Below, piece by piece: positions 35,592-43,292 of a stretch of DNA of 64,000 bases. Source of the DNA: Synechococcus sp. PROS-7-1. GTDB lineage: Bacteria; Cyanobacteriota; Cyanobacteriia; PCC-6307; Cyanobiaceae. The notes under the pieces are model-generated. The model had not been told where the DNA came from, made no database searches, and saw only the letters and a program-made list of their open reading frames with translations. The DNA lies in the NCBI RefSeq assembly GCF_014279795.1, contig NZ_CP047945.1:1570572-1634571 (forward strand). Direction: 5' to 3'. The translations under genes and the position numbers were made by a program. Numbering within the stretch: the first letter of the stretch is position 1; each line of letters opens with the position of its first letter.

Positions 35592-35861
35592 TCAACGGCG
35601 GCGCGGTCCCCCGGGGCGGTTGCCACCGGGACGACCACCTGGTGCCCCAGCATTGCGTTCCCGGTACGTGATGCGACCTCGGGTGAGGTCATAAGGACTG
35701 ATCTCCACCAGCACCTTGTCACCCGCGAGCAGTTTGATCCTGAATTTGGTGAGCTTGCCGGCCGCACGGCAGAGGCATTGATGACCTGCGGGCTGCTCGA
35801 GGGTGACCAGGTAGAACCCGTTGCCCTGCTCTTTTTCAATCACACCCGAGGTTTCAATCAT
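35592..35861 (-). CDS. infA: Translation initiation factor IF-1-like protein with Gly/Arg/Pro tail
   Basis: 89 residues from ATG 35861. The S1-type OB fold of IF-1 is clear (SGVIEKEQGNGFYLVTLEQPAGHQCLCRAAGKLTKFRIKLLAGDKVLVEISPYDLTRGRITYRER), followed by about 20 residues of Gly/Arg/Pro (PGGRPGGNRPGG). IF-1 occupies the ribosomal A site during initiation. Normal IF-1 is about 72 residues and usually lies in the ribosomal-protein cluster; this copy stands alone, has QCLCRAAGKLTKFRIKLL where ordinary IF-1 has a different central loop, and has an extra basic tail. It may therefore be a second, divergent IF-1 or an RNA chaperone of related fold. It is convergent with NTRC, three bases apart. Confidence 0.78.
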   Translation of the reverse strand: MIETSGVIEKEQGNGFYLVTLEQPAGHQCLCRAAGKLTKFRIKLLAGDKVLVEISPYDLTRGRITYRERNAGAPGGRPGGNRPGGPRRR

Positions 35862-35975
35862 GCGCCGGAATAGACCTGAATCAAGAATCACTGAATTTTA
35901 GAAGGCCATCGGCGCTGCGCTCAGTCGCAGCAGCGGAACCCCGTCCCTAGGGTCAGCCTTCTCGCATCAAGGTTC

Positions 35976-36068
35976 ATGATCCTGCCCCCGCTGTCGATGG
36001 ACCTAGGCCTGCTGATGATTTCTATCGGGGCTGTGAATCTGTGGCGGTCACGGCAGAAATCCACTTAA
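35976..36068 (+). CDS. Possible 30-aa hydrophobic peptide
   Basis: A short frame from ATG 35976 encodes a 30-residue peptide with one hydrophobic stretch (PLSMDLGLLMISIGAVNLWR) and a basic end (RQKST), the charge layout of a small single-pass membrane protein. It lies in the 230-base space between infA and the Nif11 gene. Picocyanobacteria have many such small proteins, but a frame this short can arise by chance, and no clear ribosome-binding site precedes it. Confidence 0.35.
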   Translation: MILPPLSMDLGLLMISIGAVNLWRSRQKST

Positions 36069-36092
36069 TCTTCGAGAAAAGCGCCCAAATCC

Positions 36093-36341
36093 GTGTCCGA
36101 GTCAGCCCTCGTTGCCTTTGCATCCCTGGTGCAGTCTGATTCTCAGGTGAGAGAGCAGGTCAGACAAGCCGAAAGCCCCCAGCATGTGGTGGATCTCGCC
36201 AAGGAGCAGGGTCATGAGTTCACCCAGGCAACGATGATGAAAATGCAGGCCGAAAAGATGAAGCACCTGCATGACGACCACCTGAACAAGGCCTCCAGCT
36301 GGGGAGAGGCTCTGCTTCTCTGCTTCGGAGGCCATTCCTGA
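36093..36341 (+). CDS. Nif11-domain small protein
   Basis: 82 residues from GTG 36093. The helical pattern SESALVAFASLVQSDSQVREQVRQAESPQHVVDLAKEQGHEFT matches the Nif11 domain, found in leader peptides of ribosomally made natural products and in stand-alone proteins of nitrogen-fixing and marine cyanobacteria. Here the C-terminus ends LLLCFGGHS; there is a GG near the end but no core peptide after it, and no modification enzyme is near, so it looks like a stand-alone Nif11 protein rather than a prochlorosin-type precursor. Its stop overlaps the proposed CTG start of the next gene, with a GGAGG inside its last codons. Confidence 0.8.
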   Translation: MSESALVAFASLVQSDSQVREQVRQAESPQHVVDLAKEQGHEFTQATMMKMQAEKMKHLHDDHLNKASSWGEALLLCFGGHS

Positions 36342-36955
36342 CCCTGCTGCTTCACAAGCCATTTGGGGTTCTCAGTCAATTCACCCGAGAGCCCGGCAGT
36401 CGCTGGGGTTGCCTGGCCGACTGGGTTGACGTGCCGAATGTGTACGCAGCCGGCCGGCTGGACGCGGACAGTGAAGGATTGCTGCTCCTCACCGAAAACG
36501 GACGCCTGCAGCAACGGCTCACCGACCCCCGATTCGGCCACTGGCGAACCTATTGGGTGCAGGTGGAAGGTCTGGCGGACGATGCCCAACTGGCTTCCCT
36601 TGAACAAGGGGTGGTGATCAAAGGGCAGCGCACCCGTCCGGCCCGGGCGTCATCCCTCGCCCCAAGCATCTGGCGTGAACTGCCGGAGCGAACACCTCCC
36701 ATCCGCGAGCGTCGCTCGATCCCCACCTCCTGGCTCAGCATCAGCCTGCGCGAAGGCCGCAACCGCCAAATCAGGCGGATGACCGCGGCCGTGGGCCTGC
36801 CGACCCTGCGCTTGATTCGCAGCAGCATCGATTTGATGGACGGCAACCCTCCTCTCAGCCTTGAGGGCCTGGCTCCCGGTCAATGGAGACCGGTCAAGCC
36901 GGAAGAACAGGAGCGACTCAAAGCCTTGCTCAGGCCCCAGGGAGCACGCCGGTGA
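36338..36955 (+). CDS. RsuA/RluE-family pseudouridine synthase, probable CTG start
   Basis: About 205 residues. It isomerises a uridine in rRNA; the catalytic Asp is residue 42 in AAGRLDADSEGLLLLTENG, and LREGRNRQIRRMTAAVGLPTLRLIR is the conserved C-terminal motif. It lacks the N-terminal S4 domain, as RluE does. The domain must begin near TLLLHKPFGVLSQF, but this frame has no ATG, GTG or TTG until GTG 36431, which would delete the N-terminal 31 residues. CTG 36338 lies 6 bases after GGAGG (36327-36331) and overlaps the Nif11 stop by four bases (CTGA), so it is the best start. The 3' end overlaps arsM, on the other strand, by 26 bases. Confidence 0.85.
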   Translation: MTLLLHKPFGVLSQFTREPGSRWGCLADWVDVPNVYAAGRLDADSEGLLLLTENGRLQQRLTDPRFGHWRTYWVQVEGLADDAQLASLEQGVVIKGQRTRPARASSLAPSIWRELPERTPPIRERRSIPTSWLSISLREGRNRQIRRMTAAVGLPTLRLIRSSIDLMDGNPPLSLEGLAPGQWRPVKPEEQERLKALLRPQGARR

Positions 36956-37709
36956 GGGTGACCGCCCGGAACTCAATCCCCTCCACCACTCTCCAGGGCG
37001 TGTCGGAACGGTCGGCATAGGCAACCTGCTCAAAACCAAGGGCACGGAAGTCGTCCAGAAAGGCATCCTCAAGCCAGGCGCCGCTGATGCAACCGCTCCA
37101 GAGTTCAGGATCCTGCTGAAGACTCAGCGGCACAGGTCGATCGCACACGATGTCGCTGATGGCGACACGCCCACCCGGACGCAACACCCGGCGGATGTTG
37201 GCCAAAAGTGCAGCACGGGCCGAAGGGTTCACCAGATTGAGCACACAGTTGCTCAACACCACATCCACGCTGGCGGATTCAATCAAGGTGGAGCCTGATG
37301 CCGTTGCAGCATCCAGGGCTTCAATCGCACCCTTCACAAAGCGCACGTTGGCGAATCCAATGCGGTTGGCCACCACCGGAGCTGCCGCGCAGGACAGGGC
37401 CAGCATGTCGTCGTTGCGATCCACACCGATGACCGACCCGCGTTCACCAACCACCTGAGAGCAAATAAAGGCATTTTTTCCGCTGCCGCTTCCGAGATCG
37501 AGCACATCGTCGCCAACCTGCACCCATCGGGTGGGATCACCGCATCCGTAGTCGCGCTCCACCACTTCAGCAGGAATCACCTGCAACAGTGACGCGTCAA
37601 AGGCGACAGGGGTGCACAGGCAAGCTTCCTGTTGATGGGCCGCTGCTCCATACCGTGATTCAACGGCCTCGGTCTGGTCCAAAGACGGTCCACAACATTG
37701 TTCAGCCAT
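36930..37709 (-). CDS. arsM: Arsenite S-adenosylmethionine methyltransferase (ArsM)
   Basis: 259 residues from ATG 37709. A Rossmann methyltransferase with the SAM loop VLDLGSGSGKNAF. Cysteines expected to hold As(III) are present in YGCGDPTRW, SNCVLNLVNP and WSGCISGAW, and the tail EPWRVVEGIEFRAVT-like stretch fits arsenosugar-type ArsM of cyanobacteria. It methylates arsenite as a first step in detoxification or arsenosugar formation. The N-terminus has CCGPS and CLCTP, extra Cys pairs that may also bind arsenic. It overlaps the stop of the upstream small gene by one base (TGATG). The open frame before it (to 37748) is not part of the family. Confidence 0.9.
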   Translation of the reverse strand: MAEQCCGPSLDQTEAVESRYGAAAHQQEACLCTPVAFDASLLQVIPAEVVERDYGCGDPTRWVQVGDDVLDLGSGSGKNAFICSQVVGERGSVIGVDRNDDMLALSCAAAPVVANRIGFANVRFVKGAIEALDAATASGSTLIESASVDVVLSNCVLNLVNPSARAALLANIRRVLRPGGRVAISDIVCDRPVPLSLQQDPELWSGCISGAWLEDAFLDDFRALGFEQVAYADRSDTPWRVVEGIEFRAVTLTGVLPGA

Positions 37710-37924
37710 CACCCCAGGGCCTCCTGCAGCTCTCGTGCGGTCATCCATTGACCGTAGTAATAATTGGCGCTGGCCCGGCGATCGCTGTCCTCAAGGCCGT
37801 CGAAGGCATCGAATCCCAAGGTGCGCCAGAGCTCATGCCCGCACGTGCGCGTGAGCTCGGTTTCCGCCTCACGGCAGAGGTTGTCGAGCCGTCGCTGCAG
37901 ATTCTTGACTTGAGCAACCGACAT
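37709..37924 (-). CDS. Small hypothetical protein coupled to arsM, 71 aa
   Basis: Not recognised. From ATG 37924: MSVAQVKNLQRRLDNLCREAETELTR, then CGHELWRTLGFDAFDGLEDSDRRASANYYYGQWMTARELQEALG. Soluble, two or three helices, with conserved-looking Tyr and Trp at the end. Its stop overlaps the arsM ATG (TGATG), so the two are almost certainly co-translated. Whether it takes part in arsenic metabolism is unknown; it contains only two cysteines. Confidence 0.65.
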   Translation of the reverse strand: MSVAQVKNLQRRLDNLCREAETELTRTCGHELWRTLGFDAFDGLEDSDRRASANYYYGQWMTARELQEALG

Positions 37925-37993
37925 AAAACAAAGCGGGCGGGCCCCGACTTTAACGAAAACCAGTACAAATCAACCACTCGCCAGTGGAGGGCT

Positions 37994-38956
37994 TCAGAAC
38001 GGCAGCTTTTTCTTGGCGTCCCTGTCGAGATCCGCCTCCATGGCACGCAAGCGCTTGAGAATCGTGTCGTAGTACTCCCGGATGTACTCCTCCAGGCCGG
38101 TGACCTCCGAAGCATCGATGCCGAAATGGCTGTAGCTGGACTCCATCGGTGCATCGAGGGCACCGCCGCCACCGGTGACTTCGGCAAAAGCCAAACGCTC
38201 CGCCACATTCACCGCAGGCTCGAAGAAGGAGCAGGCACCTTCCATCAATCGCATCAGCACGGGGGGCACGCGGAACACCCGAGCTGACTTCCCGGAGGCC
38301 AGCTCACAGAGCTGAACCACCTCGCCTGTATTCCAGGCTTTCGGACCGACCACCGGGAAACTGCCGCGCACCGTTTCCGGATGATCCAGAGCAGCCACCG
38401 CAAAGCGGGCCATGTCTTGGGTGTTCATGTAGGCAATCGGCGTGGGACTGCCGCTCACCCAGACGGTCTGGCTCTCCAGCACCGGAATCGCGAACTGACT
38501 GATCACCCCCTGCATGAAGGCAGCACCCTGGAGGATGGTGTAGTCGAGGTCTGACTCCTGGAGCAGCTTCTCGGTGCAGTACTTGATGTCCATCAATGGA
38601 ACATCGCGGTGCTTCTCTGCGCCCAGCAGGGAGAGAAACACAAACCGCTTCACCCCGGCGCGTTCACAGGCTCTGAGCAGATTGAGTTTGCCGTCCCAGT
38701 CGGTGACATAAACACTCTGGGGATCGTTGGGGCGGCTGGTGGCCGCATCGATCACAGCGTCCACCCCATCGAGGGCGTAATCGAGGCTGGCCGGCTCGAG
38801 CAGATCACCGCGGGTGAGCTCACACCCCCACTCCTGCAGAAAGGGGGCTTTGCGCGGAGAACGCACCATGCAGCGCACATCGTGACCCTGATCCAAGGCA
38901 CGACGGGCAATCTGCCTGCCCAGGGTTCCCGTACCACCAACCACCAGAACCTGCAT
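37994..38956 (-). CDS. ycf39: Ycf39-type NAD(P)-binding assembly factor of photosystem II
   Basis: 320 residues, atypical short-chain dehydrogenase of the NmrA-like group. The nucleotide loop is VVGGTGTLGRQIARRAL at the N-terminus; then VRSPRKAPFLQEWGCELTRGDLLEP, DAVIDAATSRP, VFLSLLGAEKHRDVPLMDIKYCTEKLL and ILQGAAFMQGVISQFA match Ycf39. In cyanobacteria Ycf39 works with high-light-inducible proteins to deliver chlorophyll to newly made D1. ATG 38956. It lies downstream of petM on the same strand, 54 bases apart. Confidence 0.92.
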   Translation of the reverse strand: MQVLVVGGTGTLGRQIARRALDQGHDVRCMVRSPRKAPFLQEWGCELTRGDLLEPASLDYALDGVDAVIDAATSRPNDPQSVYVTDWDGKLNLLRACERAGVKRFVFLSLLGAEKHRDVPLMDIKYCTEKLLQESDLDYTILQGAAFMQGVISQFAIPVLESQTVWVSGSPTPIAYMNTQDMARFAVAALDHPETVRGSFPVVGPKAWNTGEVVQLCELASGKSARVFRVPPVLMRLMEGACSFFEPAVNVAERLAFAEVTGGGGALDAPMESSYSHFGIDASEVTGLEEYIREYYDTILKRLRAMEADLDRDAKKKLPF

Positions 38957-39010
38957 GGGGCTCGCTCTTCCAAGGCAGGAGCCTAAGGGGCGTCCAACCT
39001 TGTTTGAGGG

Positions 39011-39109
39011 TCAGTCCTTCTGAAGCTTCAGGAGCAGGGCACCACCGGCCAGACCCACAGGAATCAGCACCCAGAACACCGCTGCAATGCCGAAAATCTC
39101 TGAAGCCAT
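39011..39109 (-). CDS. petM: Cytochrome b6f complex subunit PetM
   Basis: A 32-residue single-pass protein from ATG 39109: [19 protein letters not shown] followed by [13 protein letters not shown]. The one hydrophobic helix and the LLKLQKD-type end are as in cyanobacterial PetM (subunit 7 of the b6f complex), a peripheral helix that stabilises the dimer. It is followed by ycf39 on the same strand and preceded by the TRM1-like gene, whose stop is 40 bases upstream, so it may share that transcript or have its own promoter in the gap. Confidence 0.93.
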
Positions 39110-39148
39110 GGGGATGTGTTCACGATCAGCACCTATTAAAGGCTGCTC

Positions 39149-40372
39149 TCAGGCCAGATCGGCACACCGTTGTAACAACACCTTCCATGGCGCATCCGTG
39201 CGTAGCTGCCCGGCCATCACGCCACTGACGCCAGCCCAATAGCCATCCCCCTGCAGCGCCTGCACAAGCCTGTGCAAGGGAGGCGGGCCGGCAAGCCCGA
39301 GGCGTTGCGCCAGCTCATCGGTGGACCAGCAACACACCGGTAACCCCGGATCCGCCTGCAAGCGCTCGAGCAGCCGCCGGCTGGGGGGCGCCAGGGAGTG
39401 GGGCATGGCTTCACTCAGGGTGAGCAGCTCCTGCAGCAGCGCCGGGGACTGCAATGGACCCAGCCAGAGTGGCCCCGACACCGCCCAGCGCCCCACCTCA
39501 GACAAGCAAGAGCAGGCCCGCCAGCCGCTGAGCTTCAGCACAGGCTGAACGGCTTGATCACCGCAGTGTTCGCAGCGGGCGAGGAGGCCCAGGCTGCCTT
39601 CCTCATCCGCACCAACACGGCGATGCAGGCGCACAGCCAAGCGGAAGGTTCGCCCATCGCTGAAGCAAGCCAGCGGTTCAAGCCCTCGGCCCAACATCCA
39701 GGCCTCCCGCGCTAACGCTGCAAGTTGCAGCCGCAAGGCCAACTCCCAGCTGGATGGATGGGCCCGTGCTGCCGCAGCAAACCGCCGCACAGCGGCCACC
39801 CGGTCATGGCCTGTGGGCGAGCGACCATCGGTGCTGGCGAGGATCAACACCCCACCGAAGCGCAGCACCGCCAGTGCCGACTGCAACAGCCCGTTCGGGC
39901 AACCAAAGGCATCGAGATCAATCAGATCGAAACGGCGCTGATCGAGATAGGCCTGCCGCAGCAAACGTTCGGCAGGCTGTTGGCTGAGCGCGAGGTCCAC
40001 GCCGGCGTGGCCAGACAGCGGCTTGAGATTGGCCTGGAGGGAGTCCATGCGCTCGGGATCGGCGTCATTCAGCCAGAGCGCCAGCGGGTGCGGCGACTGG
40101 GGCGCGCTTTCCAGCCCCCAGCGCAAGCCACGAATGCCGCAACCGGCCATCAGGTCCAGCCAGTGCTGGGGCCCCTCGGCCCGGGTGGCCTGATGGGCAG
40201 CCAGAAGAACAGACAAGTCCCGGGACGGGCGGGACTGCACCCGGAAGAAGCCCGATCCCGTCTGCAAACAGGCCGCGCCTTCGCGATAGTGAGGATCCTG
40301 GGAGTCCAGCCGCGTGCCTGCAACCACCCTCCAGCCTGCCTCCACCGGTGCTGACTGGGGCGATGCGGCCAC
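39149..40372 (-). CDS. TRM1-like tRNA (guanine-N2)-methyltransferase
   Basis: 407 residues. N-terminal recognition YREGAACLQTGSGFFRVQSRPSRDLSVLL, SAM loop WLDLMAGCGIRGLRW, and the catalytic motif IDLDAFGCPNGLL (D-P-F-G in classical Trm1 is D-A-F-G here). The C-terminal part has a cysteine pair, ARCEHCGDQAV, and further Cys (ACSC) that probably bind zinc, as in Trm1. Trm1 forms N2,N2-dimethylguanosine at tRNA position 26; it is common in archaea and eukaryotes and rare in bacteria, but known in cyanobacteria. Start GTG 40372 overlaps the divergent hydrolase by 59 bases; GTG 40345 or 40327 would reduce that. Confidence 0.85.
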   Translation of the reverse strand: MAASPQSAPVEAGWRVVAGTRLDSQDPHYREGAACLQTGSGFFRVQSRPSRDLSVLLAAHQATRAEGPQHWLDLMAGCGIRGLRWGLESAPQSPHPLALWLNDADPERMDSLQANLKPLSGHAGVDLALSQQPAERLLRQAYLDQRRFDLIDLDAFGCPNGLLQSALAVLRFGGVLILASTDGRSPTGHDRVAAVRRFAAAARAHPSSWELALRLQLAALAREAWMLGRGLEPLACFSDGRTFRLAVRLHRRVGADEEGSLGLLARCEHCGDQAVQPVLKLSGWRACSCLSEVGRWAVSGPLWLGPLQSPALLQELLTLSEAMPHSLAPPSRRLLERLQADPGLPVCCWSTDELAQRLGLAGPPPLHRLVQALQGDGYWAGVSGVMAGQLRTDAPWKVLLQRCADLA

Positions 40373-41294
40373 CTGGACATGGCAGGGATTCCAGTGCCAC
40401 TGGCGCGTTCTCGGCGCCAGAAGCGCCCCTGCAGTCGTTCTGCTGCACGGCTTCGGCGCCAGCAGCAGCCACTGGCGTCACAACGCCGGCCCTCTGGCTG
40501 ACGCTGGCTACCGCGTGTATGGCTTGGATCTGATCGGCTTCGGCCGCTCTGACCAGCCTGGCCTTCAGCGCCGGATGGCCCTCGACAACCGCTTGTGGGG
40601 ACGGCAACTGGCCGCCTTTCTCGAACAGGTGGTGCAGTCACCGGCGGTGCTGGTGGGCAACTCCCTGGGCGGTCTGACCGCTCTCACCACCGCCGTGCTG
40701 GCCCCCCGACTGGTGGCAGCGGTGGCCGCCGCCCCCCTGCCGGACCCAGCGCTGATCAACCCGGTCGCCTTACGACAAAAGCGAGGGGCGAGGCGACTCA
40801 GGCGCGCCATCGTGACGGTGCTGTGCAGGTTGCTGCCGCTGGAGCTGGTGGTGCCGTTCATCAGTCGCACGCCACTGCTCAAGGCAGGACTACAAGGGGC
40901 CTACAACCGTCCCATCGGCATGGACCGGGAACTGCAGCGCCTGATCGCTCAGCCAGCGCGACGACGCACGGCACCCAGAGCGCTGCGGGCGATGAGCGTC
41001 GGCATGGCCCTGCGCCCAAGAGGCGCCACGGCACCGGCCCTGCTGCAGCAGCTGCGCCAAAGCCCGCAGCCCCCACCCGTGCTGTTGCTCTGGGGACGTG
41101 ACGATCGCTTCGTGCCGTTGCTCATCGGTGAACGTGTGCAGACCGAACACCCCTGGATTGAGCTCAAGGTGGTGGAGAACAGTGGCCATTGCCCCCATGA
41201 CGAAACCCCCGAACGGTTTCATCAGGAGCTGCTGCACTGGCTGGACCGTAATTTGGGACACGAACACGCACCCAGGATCGAGCAACAGGCATGA
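40314..41294 (+). CDS. Alpha/beta-fold hydrolase
   Basis: 326 residues from GTG 40314. The order is [17 protein letters not shown] (oxyanion region), [17 protein letters not shown], nucleophile elbow [10 protein letters not shown], acid in [13 protein letters not shown], and His in [12 protein letters not shown], as in the haloalkane dehalogenase/epoxide hydrolase superfamily. The pattern is close to plant pheophytinase-type hydrolases, but a substrate cannot be assigned. The ilvH ATG overlaps its stop (ATGA). Head-to-head overlap with the TRM1-like gene is unusual; there is no other start before the conserved region. Confidence 0.85.
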   Translation: MPATTLQPASTGADWGDAATWTWQGFQCHWRVLGARSAPAVVLLHGFGASSSHWRHNAGPLADAGYRVYGLDLIGFGRSDQPGLQRRMALDNRLWGRQLAAFLEQVVQSPAVLVGNSLGGLTALTTAVLAPRLVAAVAAAPLPDPALINPVALRQKRGARRLRRAIVTVLCRLLPLELVVPFISRTPLLKAGLQGAYNRPIGMDRELQRLIAQPARRRTAPRALRAMSVGMALRPRGATAPALLQQLRQSPQPPPVLLLWGRDDRFVPLLIGERVQTEHPWIELKVVENSGHCPHDETPERFHQELLHWLDRNLGHEHAPRIEQQA

Positions 41295-41821
41295 AGCACA
41301 CCCTGTCGGTTCTGGTGGAAGACGAATCCGGTGCCCTCAGCCGCATTGCCGGTTTGTTCGCCCGGCGAGGCTTCAATATCGACAGCTTGGCCGTGGGCCC
41401 TGCGGAGGCGGAGGGACACTCGCGGCTGACGATGGTGGTGGAGGGCGATCAGCAGACCCTCCAGCAGATGACCAAACAGCTGGACAAGCTGGTGAATGTT
41501 CTGCAGGTGCTCGATCTGTCCCAGCGCCCCGCAGTGGAACGGGAACTGATGTTGATGAAGGTGTCGGCACCCGCCAGTCAGCGCAGCGCCATTCTCGAGC
41601 TGGTGCAGGTTTTCCGGGCCAAGGTGGTGGATGTGGCCGACGACGCCCTCACCCTGGAGGTTGTGGGCGATCCAGGAAAACTGGTGGCGCTTGAACGCTT
41701 GATGGCTCCCTATGGCATTCAGGAAATCGCGCGCACAGGGAAGGTCGCCTTGGAACGTGCCTCAGGTGTGAACACGGAACTTCTCAAAGCCTCGATCTCA
41801 GGCGGGCGGGTTCCGGCCTGA
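41291..41821 (+). CDS. ilvH: Acetolactate synthase small (regulatory) subunit
   Basis: 176 residues. IlvH binds the catalytic large subunit and mediates valine feedback in branched-chain amino acid synthesis. The N-terminal ACT domain ([37 protein letters not shown]) and the second domain ([32 protein letters not shown], then [36 protein letters not shown]) are complete. ATG 41291 overlaps the hydrolase stop. The last codons form the left arm of a strong terminator hairpin. Confidence 0.96.
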   Translation: MKHTLSVLVEDESGALSRIAGLFARRGFNIDSLAVGPAEAEGHSRLTMVVEGDQQTLQQMTKQLDKLVNVLQVLDLSQRPAVERELMLMKVSAPASQRSAILELVQVFRAKVVDVADDALTLEVVGDPGKLVALERLMAPYGIQEIARTGKVALERASGVNTELLKASISGGRVPA

Positions 41822-41834
41822 GATCGAGGCTTTT
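41786..41834. terminator. Bidirectional 18-bp terminator hairpin overlapping the end of ilvH
   Basis: AAAGCCTCGATCTCAGGC (41786-41803) and GCCTGAGATCGAGGCTTT (41816-41833) are perfectly complementary around a 12-base loop; TTTT follows on the plus strand and the A residues of the left arm give TTT on the minus strand. The left arm and loop are coding sequence and the ilvH TGA lies in the right arm. The convergent cyclophilin gene ends at 41838, so the hairpin probably ends both transcripts. Confidence 0.88.
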
Positions 41835-41837
41835 AGA

Positions 41838-42527
41838 TCAGAGCCCAGGCGTGAGCAGGGTGGCTTTGATGATCTTGTCGTCCTGACGGATGGCATCCAC
41901 CACGTCCATGCCCTCGGTGACTCGGCCGAAGACGGCGTAGCGACCATCCAGTTCTGGCAGGGGCTTCAAGGCGATGTAGAACTGCGCGCTCGCAGAATCC
42001 GGTGACTGGGATCGGGCCATGGCCAGGGCGCCGCGGGCATGACTGAGCTTCAGCTTCAGCAGTTCGCTGGGGTTGCTCACCACGCGCCCGTAGCGGGGTT
42101 GATCCTCACCGTCAAACGCCACCTCCAGGGGAATGAAGCGGGCCTGGCCGCTCTCAGGATCGATGAAGCTGCCGTTGCCGTATTGAGCCTTGGGCGTTTG
42201 GGGATTGCTCGAGGCAGGATCGCCTCCCTGCACCACAAACGGAACGGGCTCCCTCACAACGCGATGAAACACGGTGCCGTTGTAAGTGCCGCGCTTCACC
42301 AGATCCACAAAATTGCCGGCCGTAACCGGAGCCGCATTGCCATCCAGCTCAAGGGTGATCGTTCCGCGGCTGGTCTCCATAGCAACGCTGGCCTTGCCCT
42401 GAAGGCAGGGGCTCGAGGCCTGCTCACACCCATCCGGAACAGAGGCGGTGGTGGTGGTGGCACAGCTCACCAACAGAGGAACGCAGAGCGCCAGGGTGAT
42501 CAGAGCGCGAAATGTACGGTGGAGCAT
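41838..42527 (-). CDS. Lipid-anchored cyclophilin-type peptidyl-prolyl isomerase
   Basis: 229 residues from ATG 42527. The signal peptide ends with a lipobox (LLVSC, Cys22), so it is likely a lipoprotein outside the inner membrane. The cyclophilin fold has VAMETSRGTITLELDGNAAPVTAGNFVDLVKRGTYNGTVFHRV, then GGDP, the long insert typical of cyanobacterial forms, and SHARGALAMARSQSPDSASAQFYI, ending FGRVTEGMDVVDAI. It catalyses cis-trans isomerisation of Xaa-Pro bonds in exported proteins. The active-site Arg lies in FHRVV. ycf4 lies just upstream on the same strand (8 bases). Confidence 0.92.
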   Translation of the reverse strand: MLHRTFRALITLALCVPLLVSCATTTTASVPDGCEQASSPCLQGKASVAMETSRGTITLELDGNAAPVTAGNFVDLVKRGTYNGTVFHRVVREPVPFVVQGGDPASSNPQTPKAQYGNGSFIDPESGQARFIPLEVAFDGEDQPRYGRVVSNPSELLKLKLSHARGALAMARSQSPDSASAQFYIALKPLPELDGRYAVFGRVTEGMDVVDAIRQDDKIIKATLLTPGL

Positions 42528-42534
42528 GGTGCGA

Positions 42535-43071
42535 TCAGAGTCCCTCGAGATTCACGCCCAGAAACCGGGCGAGTTCGGCTCCATCCTGCTCCAGCTGGGC
42601 GAGGGGGAGAGGTTCTCCCACGCGGGTGAGCGGCATGTCGCGCCGGCCCTGCACGCGCAAGGACACGCGCCTGCGCGTGTTGAAACCATCGCGCACTTCC
42701 ACCTTCACAGCCTGAACATCCTTCAAAGGAATTTCAACGCTGATCGGCTTGCGGAATCCACGGCGGGAGATCGTGATCACCCCGGCCTGCTTGTCGAAGC
42801 GGTTGGAGCCCGATCCCACATCGATGGCGATCACCGCCCAGAGGTATGTGGCCAGAAGGGCTGCAGCAATGCTGTAAAGACCCATCACCAGCCCTTGCGG
42901 GACAAACACCAACCCGGCCGGATGTCCTAGGGGCAGCAGGTCCCGACCGAGATAACTGGACAAGGAGGCGAACAGGAAACCCACTCCGCCGATGGTGACC
43001 ATGGCAGCAACCAGGATGTTGGACAGGCGGCGCGATCCCAGCACCGGCTGTTCGAGCAGTTCAGCGGCCAT
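42535..43071 (-). CDS. ycf4: Photosystem I assembly protein Ycf4
   Basis: 178 residues from ATG 43071 (the frame is open to 43092, but [22 protein letters not shown] is the usual beginning). Two transmembrane helices ([24 protein letters not shown] and [24 protein letters not shown]) are followed by a cytosolic domain with [24 protein letters not shown]. Ycf4 is a thylakoid scaffold for assembly of photosystem I. It is divergent from psbD, with 221 bases between them. Confidence 0.94.
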   Translation of the reverse strand: MAAELLEQPVLGSRRLSNILVAAMVTIGGVGFLFASLSSYLGRDLLPLGHPAGLVFVPQGLVMGLYSIAAALLATYLWAVIAIDVGSGSNRFDKQAGVITISRRGFRKPISVEIPLKDVQAVKVEVRDGFNTRRRVSLRVQGRRDMPLTRVGEPLPLAQLEQDGAELARFLGVNLEGL

Positions 43072-43292
43072 CGAAGCCTGGAAACAGCGCACATTGTGAA
43101 CGCTGATGCCGTTGCGCGGACGGCACGTGCAAGACCTGCCACAAAAGGACCCGGAAAAACGAAAGAAAGAGGAAAGAAACGCTCCGATACAACGGATTTC
43201 AGCTGTGGGCGATCAGCCCCGCAGACCCCGTTGAGATTGTTAAGGTCGCCAGGTATCCCACAGCCTGCGGGTAACCGCACCGTTCTCCTCTC
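43072..43292. promoter_or_regulatory. Divergent intergenic region between ycf4 and psbD
   Basis: This 221-base space should hold the promoter and 5' untranslated region of the strongly expressed psbD gene and the promoter of ycf4. A possible plus-strand promoter is TTGAGA at 43230-43235 with TATCCC 17 bases further (43253-43258); the match of the second element is poor. There is no Shine-Dalgarno sequence before the psbD ATG (TTCTCCTCTC precedes it). An A/G-rich tract (43,143-43,180) is present. An in-frame stretch starting at 43096 is taken as noise. Confidence 0.4.

Noticed and set aside
36093-36341. Nif11 protein considered as a prochlorosin-type lanthipeptide precursor
   Set aside because: No core peptide follows the terminal GG and no LanM or other modifying enzyme gene is in the window.
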